A DNA stretch of 13,272 bases from Cyclostephanos tholiformis (Eukaryota; Bacillariophyta; Thalassiosirophyceae; Thalassiosirales; Thalassiosiraceae). The number at the start of each line of letters is the position of its first letter. The first letter of the stretch is position 1. Shown one piece after another: positions 6,725 to 13,272 of the stretch. Below the pieces are notes generated by a model. That model was not told the DNA's origin. It did not search any database and saw only the letters and a program-made list of their open reading frames with translations. A program made the translations under genes and the position numbers. Location of the stretch: positions 1-13,272 of the forward strand of contig JALLPB010001310.1 in NCBI GenBank assembly GCA_036939975.1, given 5' to 3'.

Positions 6725-8946
6725 ATGACGGAACAACATGCGAGGCGAAAGACGAGAGAAGAGCTCGAAGCTGAACAACAGGCGGCGAAAGAGCAGCTGC
6801 AGGCGATCCTCGATTCCTCCCGGTGAGAGCTCCAAACGCTTCAGAGGGAGGAGGGTCTATCTTGAGGATTCACTATTCTTGTAGTAATAACATTATTCTC
6901 TCACCGATTGCTTGTTCTGATATTGCTGCTGTTGTTAGTCCGAAGCACTTGGGCTATGGAATCACCTCGGGAGTTGGAAATATCGTTGGCGCGGCCGTGG
7001 GCACCGCCGGGATACTTGTTCTGGCGCCTACCCTCGGATTAGGTGTCGGCCTGGCTCAGGGAGGAATCCTTGGGGGCGCGGTAGGATTGGTCGGAGGTGA
7101 GAGGTCGAATATTGTATCATACCTCGATCAATACATCAAGACCTAATATGTTTTGTTCTCATTGATGATGGAAGGGGCTGTTGCGGGAGTGGTTGGCGGC
7201 GCCGCACTCGCGGTTGGGGGTGAGAACACACAATTTGGCGTCATGATTATATGATGTGTTTCTGATCAAGGGTTAATCATAGTATTTCGTCCGCATTAAC
7301 AATGTTTTCGCAGGGGCGGTGCAGGGAGTGACTCAAATCGGCAAGTGCTCTTCAGCTGGGAGGATTTTGGCCGTCATAGATAATATTCGAGGCTCGAGGG
7401 AGAATTGTCCACAAAGTGCGACAATTCATGTATTTTGTTCAAACTAACACAAAATTTTTCCGCATACCCTTCTCTTGCCAGTTCGCGGAGTCAAAGCAAC
7501 TCCAGACGCAGTAATGGAGCCGTCGCGTGGTAAATGGTGGAATGACGTTGAGGGGAAGTGGATCCTCACGAATCTGGAAATAGAACAAGTCGCCTTTATC
7601 GATATTCCCGAAGATGACGACGATATTTTGGGAGACGCTAAGAAAGATGCGTCGGCGAATGATCCTGGGATAATCGCCTCGAAGGTCGTTGATACTTCAT
7701 ATTATGACGCATTAGAGATCGCTCCGGGTGCCGAGCCTTCCCAAATTAAGCGACAGTACTATCTCTTGGCCCGGAAATACCACCCGGATAAAGTCGGAAA
7801 TGACAAGGCCGCCGCTGACAAATTCAAGGACCTTGCCGAGGCATATCAAGTTCTCTCAAATCCCGACACCCGCGCCAAATACGACGCAGAAGGCAAAGTT
7901 GGACTCTCCGCGGATCGAACTGAGGTCAATGGTGCGCAGTCGAAGGCTGATCCGGCGCTATTGTTTGCCTTTCTTTTCGGGAGTGACAAATTCGGCGATT
8001 ACCTCGGTCGGCTGGCGATGGCTACGAGTGCCTTGGTAGCAGATTCGCCCAAGATTGGACATAAAGAGGCCAAGATATTGCAACTGCGGCGGGTAACTCG
8101 ATTGGCGATCAAGCTTGCTGAGAGACTTCACATTTGGACAATTGAGGATTATGCCGGAGCGAAGGTAAGCGAGAAATAATTACACGGCGGTTTTTGCTTA
8201 AACATGGATGGAACTAACAACCTTTTCTGATTCGAACTTTGAATCAGGCAACTTGGGAGTCGGCTGCTGCTGCTCTGGGCGAAGCTAGCTACGGAGGCGA
8301 ACTAACTAGACTAATCGGGAAGGTCTATGCTCTCTCTGCACATCAGTTTCTAGGAGCCACTGACTCGGGGGTTGGTATGCCATCCATCGCAACATGGGCA
8401 AAGGTAGGCAATATATCCTTATTAGATGGTATTGTTCTTGCATCTGCATGCATCCACAATTTGTTATTATTCAAACCTCTCATCCAGGGTCAACGCGCAA
8501 AGATGGAAAAATCATCCGATACCTCCAGGGCCAAGCGCGATGGACTCCTCACTGGTATGAAAATGATGGCAGCGAAGCAAAAAGCTGCTCAGGAACTTGC
8601 CCAGGTCGCGACCGAGGAAGAGAGACAGGAAAAAATGAAGGCCATGGAACAGGCGCAGATATTTGGGATGCTGAATGTCATGTGGACCACCACCGTTGTT
8701 GATATTACGACAACCCTGCATCAGGTCGTTCAAATGGTTTTGCATGATCAAAGTGTAGACAAAGATACTAGAAAAAAGAGAGCGGAGGGCCTTAAAGAGA
8801 TGGGTGAGATTTTCATGTCATTGGCAACACCAAATGAGTCAAGTCAACCAGAGGACGCGAAAAAGCTCTACGAGGAGGCAGCATTTGCAGCCATGCTTGA
8901 GACAATCAAGAGGAAAGAAGAGGCTTCTTATTCAGCAAATAATTAG
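6725..8946 (+). CDS. DnaJ (Hsp40) protein with DnaJ-X domain and glycine-zipper N-terminus, 7 exons
   Basis: Exons: 6725-6822, 6939-7096, 7175-7219, 7314-7340, 7482-8164, 8248-8403, 8488-8946 (1626 nt, 541 aa, stop TAG). Joins keep one frame throughout. Residues 1-33 are a charged helix (TREELEAEQQAAKEQ). Residues 34-112 are Gly/Ala/Val-rich with many GxxxG steps, likely membrane-associating. GKWWNDVEGKW follows. The J domain spans about 182-247, with HPD at 210-212 (ARKYHPDKVGND) and KYDAEG at its end. The DnaJ-X domain starts at ADPALLFAFLFGSDKFGDYL and runs to about 500, including a charged coiled-coil stretch (EEERQEKMKAMEQAQ). It is an Hsp70 co-chaperone; plant and yeast relatives (Caj1/Djp1 type) act at membranes or in organelle protein import, which is only suggestive here. 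The fourth intron (7341-7481) has a GC donor (GCAAGT). The last intron (8404-8487) is 84 nt and stop-free. The third acceptor (7173-7174) is the weakest call. Confidence 0.88.
7341..7481 (+). other. GC-AG intron in the DnaJ gene
   Basis: The reading frame requires a junction from ...CAAATCG to TTCGCGGAG..., which places the 5' splice site at GCAAGT and the 3' site at TTGCCAG. GCAAGT is the usual strong GC-AG donor form. Using the nearby GT (7346) instead breaks the frame, and reading through gives a stop at 7447. The resulting protein (TQIVRGVKATPDAV) flows naturally into the RGKWWND block. Confidence 0.75.
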
Positions 8947-9165
8947 ACTGAAGTGAGGAAATTGTGAACGAGGTTGCTTTATGACCAAGCAAGTAGTGTT
9001 ACGTTGAAACGTTGAAATAATGTCAGATAGGGTAGGAGGCGCGAATGTCAGAGCAGGAGATAGTCCACTTGTGATGGTGGATGTGATGCATCCCATGCAT
9101 AAAGTAGTTAAACTAAAAGTGCCATTCACCAGACAAATATTTTTTATTGCCAATATCGTGATTGA
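8947..9165. other. Short convergent intergenic region, DnaJ / ADCK2
   Basis: The two genes end 219 bp apart on opposite strands, so their 3' UTRs probably abut or overlap. The stretch includes a mild A+T bias and AATAA-like words on both strands but no single clear polyadenylation signal. The plus frame over 9020-9364 is open only because it overlaps the antisense of the kinase gene's last exon. Confidence 0.5.
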
Positions 9166-11945
9166 TCATTTCATCCAAAGTCTAGGACTGGGCAAGCCCT
9201 TCAGACCGTGCATCATCTCCGCCTTCAACACCATCGGTAGCGCGATGCGCTGGACTTGCATGTCCGGGTACAGCGACGATGCTAATCCCTCCATGATCTC
9301 GCAAGCCAGTGCCGCGTTGATGAAAGCCGCCTCCAATTTTACCTTGTGCTTGCAGGCAAGGTAACAAATGTCCGTGATGTAGTCGCCGACGCTCTCGAGA
9401 AAGTTCTATGAAAGGATCGTGTGTCGAGATGCGGTGGATGAGTATTGTGCCCCACCAAGCGAGCCCCATCGAGCGAGCAAAAATCAAAAATGAAATATTG
9501 CGAGCATTCACGTAACTCACGTTATCCTCGTCGTCGACGCATATCTTCTCCATGCCCCTGCAGAACATTTCGACGTCCAATTCCGTGGCCTGACACTTTT
9601 TCGCGGTGTCAACCATAAGCTTACCGGCCGCGTACCCATCCCGCTTGATCAGCGAACCGAGGATCTTTACGAGATTCTTGTGATCGCGCTCGCCAAGCTC
9701 GACGGTGAGTCCGCAATCGATCATGTGCACGCGGAGTGGACTCCCGCGTGCGGATTTATTCCGGTCAACGATCATGTTGCCTGGATGCTGTAAGGAATGT
9801 GACCCAAAAAATAAAACATGGGGATGCAATTTTTTACAAAATTGGAGAAACGATTTCGCATCGCACACTAACGTAGGCGCGATGTGAACTCTATCCCACC
9901 CTCCTGGACTTACCAAATCTGCGTGGATGAAATCGTGTAGGAAAATCATTTTCATCACCGCTTCGAGGCCGATAGTAGCCAACTCCTCCCTGTCCTTCCT
10001 TGAATGGTTCTCGTCCTCCCTGAGCACGTAATTAAGCATCGGCTCGCCCTCCACGAATCGTTCCACGAGTACCTCCCTCGAAGTGAGTCCCATCAACGGC
10101 TCGGGAAATGCGATGCGCGTCTCACCCTCGAAGTCGCGTCGAAATCGCCGTAGATTGTGCGCTTCGACTCGCAGGTCAAGCTGTGGCAACATGATGTCGC
10201 GGAATTGGTCGACGCTGTCCTTTACGCTCAAATAATCGAGATTCAGGTAGGGTATGTATTCGAGGAACGACGCGATCTTGTTCATTATGTAAAAGTCGAG
10301 ACAGACCTTCTCGAGTATGCGAGGATGCTGCACCTTCACGGCCACGGACGTACCGGGGGGGTGTAGGCCGTGGTGGGTGGTGAGTCGAGCCTTGTATACC
10401 TGCGCGACGCAACCCGAGCCGATGGGTATCGTGGGAGCAGACGACGAGGACGACGAGGTATAGGAGGTGGAGGATTGCAATCGTCCCTGCCTCGCCCTGT
10501 TCGCCGCACCGCCACGTCGTTGCAATTCCCCGGGCACTCCCCTCCCACCACCACTATCGTCAATCCCAGCATCGCCATCTCCATCGTCGATGACATCGTC
10601 GAAGGTGAGAACGTTCCTCCAATCCTTACCGAACGCACGAACTAACGTCATTTCCGTCTCCGACCAGGCGTGCCCGCGAGTTTCGTCCTGCAACTTCGAG
10701 AAGTTGGATACGAATTCCGGACTGAACAGGTCGTGCCGGGTCGATGCCCACTGTACGAGCTTGACAAAGGTCGGACCGGCCGATTCGATCGCCCAAAGCG
10801 CGTAATCCCACGTACGACGGGCCACGGCGTCGTGGAAGCGCACGAGGACCGACGGAGACTGGGTCCTCCCCCCCCCCTCCACGGGGCCGTTCGCGGTCGT
10901 ACCTCCCCCGTGTTCTCCGTGTCCCCCTCCCCTCCCTCCTACTCGTTTGGCCTCCGCCGATGCGGATGCGGTGGTGGCCGACGACGACGACGACGATGAC
11001 GACGACGACGACGACACCCCCCCTCCCACCGTCCCACCCCCGATCCGACCCCCCCCCCATCCCCACCCGACGATATTCCCCAATACGTATTTCGTCGGTA
11101 CCAGCGCGACCAACGGCGCCGCCAGGCACGTCAACGCGACTATGCGTCCGCACGCCATGCTCCAACGTTCGATACGCGTCGTGTTCGACAACGGGGATAT
11201 ATTGCGCCCGAATTCCTCCTTCCTGCGAACCAAATCGGTGTGATCGCCGTCCATCCACTCGGCGGGCCTCTCGTCGATCGCGGCGAAGGATGACGACGAC
11301 GATGACGACGAACCGTCGTCGAGGAGGTTGTATTCGTCGAGCGTGCGCTGTTTCGACGATATCGATCGTGAGAATTTCGACGATTCGCACCTCGCAGATA
11401 AGGAGCGAGACGACGACGACGACGACGAGAGACGACGACGACTTATATCGTCCATTTTATCGCGCAGATCGAAAATTAGCGACGACGACGACGACGACGA
11501 CGGTGCCATCCCGCGGCCGTGGTGGCCGAATAGGGATACGCCATCGTCGTCCATCGTCGTCGTCCCCCTCCCCCCCCACCCCCAAGCTCCCTCGCGGGGG
11601 TCATCGCCGCGCACGGAGTAACGCGGATCCTCCCTCTCGAGCCTGGCGTTATCGACGATCCTACGAGCGTACATCCTCGAGGCGTTGTCCCTGGCGCGAG
11701 TCGCGAGGGGGGGGTGGCGATCGCGACGGTCCCCCGCCGCCGCCGCCATCCCTCGACGATGACGACGACGATGACCTTCGTCGTCATCGTCATCATCGTC
11801 GTCGTCGCGGTAGACGTCCACGCGTTGACGTCTACCGCGCGATGGTCCCCGTGGGATGGCAATAATGCGAGGGGGGGCGGGGAGGGCATACGAAGACGAG
11901 GTGGCCGACGTCTCGATCGCACTGGCCGTATTACGGTTGGCCGAT

Positions 11946-11978
<33 letters not shown>

Positions 11979-12106
11979 GGGGAGGCCGAAGAGGAGGAGG
12001 AGGAGGAGGAGACGAGTAAAGGCAGGCCCAATGCCACCGACAGCGACGGGAGGGATAAGGACGACAATGCCGCCACGATGGGGGGGGGAGGGGGGGGGAC
12101 CGTCAT
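9166..12106 (-). CDS. ADCK2-like: ADCK2-type UbiB/ABC1 atypical kinase, 3 exons
   Basis: Exons on the minus strand: 12106-9914, 9787-9521, 9405-9166 (2700 nt, 899 aa, stop TGA). A TAG lies in frame a few codons upstream of the ATG at 12106. Residues 1-315 are Ser/Thr/Asp/Arg-rich homopeptide runs. A hydrophobic stretch follows at about 318-345 (RIVALTCLAAPLVALVPTKYVLG). The kinase part has GPTFVKLVQWASTRHDLF (KxGQ-like motif at 449-452, with Val for Gly), PIGSGCVAQVYKA (561-573), VAVK with Lys591, HADL|HPGN (728-735, split by an intron) and DCG (754-756) in place of DFG. The C-terminus after the second intron (NFLESVGDYITDICYLA..., LEAAFINAALACEIMEG) matches ADCK2-like proteins. Family members are mitochondrial or plastid proteins linked to coenzyme Q and lipid metabolism. 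The N-terminal region may hold a transit peptide. A second insertion, rich in Asp/Gly/Ser, lies before the Gly-rich loop. Confidence 0.85.
9788..9913 (-). other. 126-nt stop-free intron splitting the kinase catalytic motif
   Basis: Donor TTG|GTAAGT and acceptor TTACAG|CATCCAGG restore HADL-HPGN, the family's catalytic HxDxHxGN-type motif. The intron is exactly 42 codons long and has no stop in the gene's frame, so an unspliced message would insert 42 residues into the catalytic loop without changing the frame. The splice sites are strong, and splicing is needed to match the family. Confidence 0.85.
10940..12000. repeat. Dense CGA/TCG-family trinucleotide repeats inside the kinase gene
   Basis: Repeated runs such as (CGA)n near 10980-11013, 11404-11428, 11479-11501, 11756-11775 and (GTC)n at 11946-11975 fill the first exon. 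In the gene's frame they encode Ser runs (TCG), Asp (GAC), Arg (CGT) or Thr (ACG), depending on phase. The same DNA creates long spurious frames on both strands, so frame length is not evidence of coding here. Repeat numbers are likely variable between strains. Confidence 0.8.
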
Positions 12107-12372
12107 GATGATAGTAAACGGCTATTCGTATCGTACCCGTTTTTTTTTCTCGTTTTATGATTTTTTTACTTCCTCCAAACCCACACACACCACGCAAGGT
12201 GAGCTTCGGGGGATTCTAAGGAACGAAGGACAGACTAAAACCATTGATGCCATTTTTCGACGTCTGGCGTTGTGTGTGTGGGAGAGGACGGAGCAAGGGG
12301 GGGGAGACGAGCTCTGTTGGCAGAACAAATAATAATAATAATAGGTAATATTATTTTAATATATCCCACGAG
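12107..12372. promoter_or_regulatory. Divergent intergenic region, kinase / right-hand frame
   Basis: 266 bp separate the two divergent ATGs. It contains T-rich runs (12139-12148, 12160-12167) and an A+T block just before 12373 (AATAATAATAATAGGTAATA, then TTTTAATATAT) that could serve as core promoter for the plus-strand gene. This A+T block contrasts sharply with the GC-rich repeats on both sides. No motif is assigned beyond that. Confidence 0.45.
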
Positions 12373-13215
12373 ATGACGACGACGATTACCGACGATCGTC
12401 GTCTTACTAGCGTATACTACCACGACTACGACGAGGATCAGTCGCCGACGATGGGAGAAGGAGAGGAGGAGGGGGATGGGGCGGCGTTGGTGGTGGTGGA
12501 GACCTGGGAGAAGGAGACGACAAGAACTACTGACGACGCGGCGCCCCCCCCCTCCACGAGCGGGAAACTATCCGGAAAACGTCGTCGTCATCGTCGTCGT
12601 CGCATGCTCGCTAGTAGTGCCGACCTCGAGACGCCATCGACCGCATCCACGGATGAAATGATGACGACGATGATGACGACCCCGATTACCACGACGACGA
12701 CGACGACGACGATGATGACAATGGTGACTACGACGACGACAACGACGACGATGGTGATGGCGTTCCGCTCATTCGCGATGATGGCCTTCGTCGTCGTGAT
12801 CTTAGTCGTCGTAGTAGTAGTCGTCGACGCCTCTCCCTCGTCCCGTAGTTCGTATCATCCCACGAACATTGACCGCCATCATCACCTCGTTCTCGAAGGA
12901 CTCCTCGGTGGCAATTGTCGATCGTCGTATCGTGCCGCTTCGCCACCATCGCTGATGTCGTTGATGCTCGGGATCGACAAGAGTGGCGGGAGCGGGGGCG
13001 GTGGGATGACGACCGCATGGAGGGGGAGGACTAGTAGGATGACGACGACGACAACGAGGAAGAGGAGGAGGAACAATACGGGATTTTACTACGGCATACG
13101 AGACGATGACATTAACGTCGTCGACGTCGCAATGTTACCGTTCTCTCTTCAATCGTCGCCCTCGATGGCGTGGTCGACGTATGAATCCTCTCCCTCCTCC
13201 ACCATCCCTTCCTCT

Positions 13216-13272
<57 letters not shown>
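12373..13272 (+). CDS. Unknown protein with strong hydrophobic segment, 3' end beyond window
   Basis: A frame of 300 codons without a stop runs from the ATG at 12373 to the window edge. I recognise no domain. Residues 1-126 are charged and repeat-like (KRRRHRRRRM, then Thr/Met runs from ACG/ATG repeats). MAFRSFAMMAFVVVILVVVV followed by VVVDAS (about 129-154) is a strong hydrophobic stretch with a signal-peptidase-like end. The rest is Ser/Gly/Arg-rich with one ordinary-looking stretch (GFYYGIRDDDINVVDVAMLP) and a terminal Ser run. Translation might really begin at ATG 12751, which would make the hydrophobic stretch an N-terminal signal peptide. From 12373 it would be a type II membrane anchor. 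Repeats raise the risk that part of the frame is not coding. Confidence 0.5.
13216..13272. repeat. (TCATCG)n microsatellite at the window edge
   Basis: At least nine uninterrupted TCGTCA units run to the last base. In the open plus frame they encode 19 consecutive Ser residues using alternating TCG and TCA codons. The array continues outside the window, so its length is unknown. Confidence 0.9.

Noticed and set aside
6823..7146. Read-through frame with the glycine-zipper segment as a separate 107-residue protein
   Set aside because: Its first 38 codons are intron sequence; the 6822/6939 splice joins the segment in frame to the MTEQHARRK exon.
10626..11390. 254-codon minus-strand frame, and similar long frames on both strands at 10960-11922
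   Set aside because: Shadows of the kinase first exon; CGA/TCG repeats lack stops in most frames, and the products are Arg-, Val- or Thr-rich low complexity.
1..13272. tRNA, rRNA, CRISPR arrays or an identifiable transposase
   Set aside because: No cloverleaf, rRNA-like stretch, spaced identical repeats or transposase motifs were recognised by eye; a tRNAscan-SE or repeat-library search was not possible.

Overview
The window looks like nuclear DNA of a centric diatom or a close stramenopile relative. Genes carry several short GT-AG introns (about 80-140 bp) with strong consensus donors. The recognisable proteins are eukaryotic: a DnaJ/DnaJ-X protein, an ADCK2-type UbiB kinase and a GST. The DNA on the right is saturated with CGA/TCG-type trinucleotide repeats. 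I cannot name the species.

Left part (1 to about 4680) is A+T-rich and holds no intact gene I can defend. It contains at least three long reading frames broken by in-frame stops and a few frameshifts: (i) a minus-strand gene starting at 656 and running off the left edge, broken by a 31-bp tandem duplication, a C homopolymer and a TAA; (ii) a plus-strand acidic, repeat-bearing protein (about 1060-2396) ending in two SUMO-interaction-like motifs; (iii) a long minus-strand gene (about 4440-2662) ending in a 2OG-Fe(II) oxygenase-like double-stranded beta-helix. Most interrupting stops are one C-to-T change from CAA, CAG or CGA. Intact genes in the same window end in TAA, TAG and TGA, so a reassigned code is not supported.

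A short array of an 11-mer (AACCCTTAGCT, three copies, 4686-4718) lies at the transition. It is followed by a partial tandem duplication of about 430 bp (4786-5210 and 5211-5647) that carries the 3' end of the neighbouring GST gene.

Right part (5505-13272) is gene-dense: a single-exon GST-like gene (minus); a head-to-head DnaJ/DnaJ-X gene of seven exons (plus, 541 aa) with an N-terminal glycine-zipper region built partly from tiny phase-1 exons; a convergent ADCK2-type kinase gene of three exons (minus, 899 aa) with a long homopeptide-rich N-terminus; and, divergent from it, a stop-free frame from 12373 to the window edge with a strong hydrophobic segment. The intact genes show no operon-like link. 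DnaJ and ADCK2 may both act at organelle membranes, but that is family knowledge and inference. I found no clearly new molecular system. The best leads are the decayed left-hand gene cluster and two stop-free introns of 3n length, one of which splits the kinase catalytic motif.
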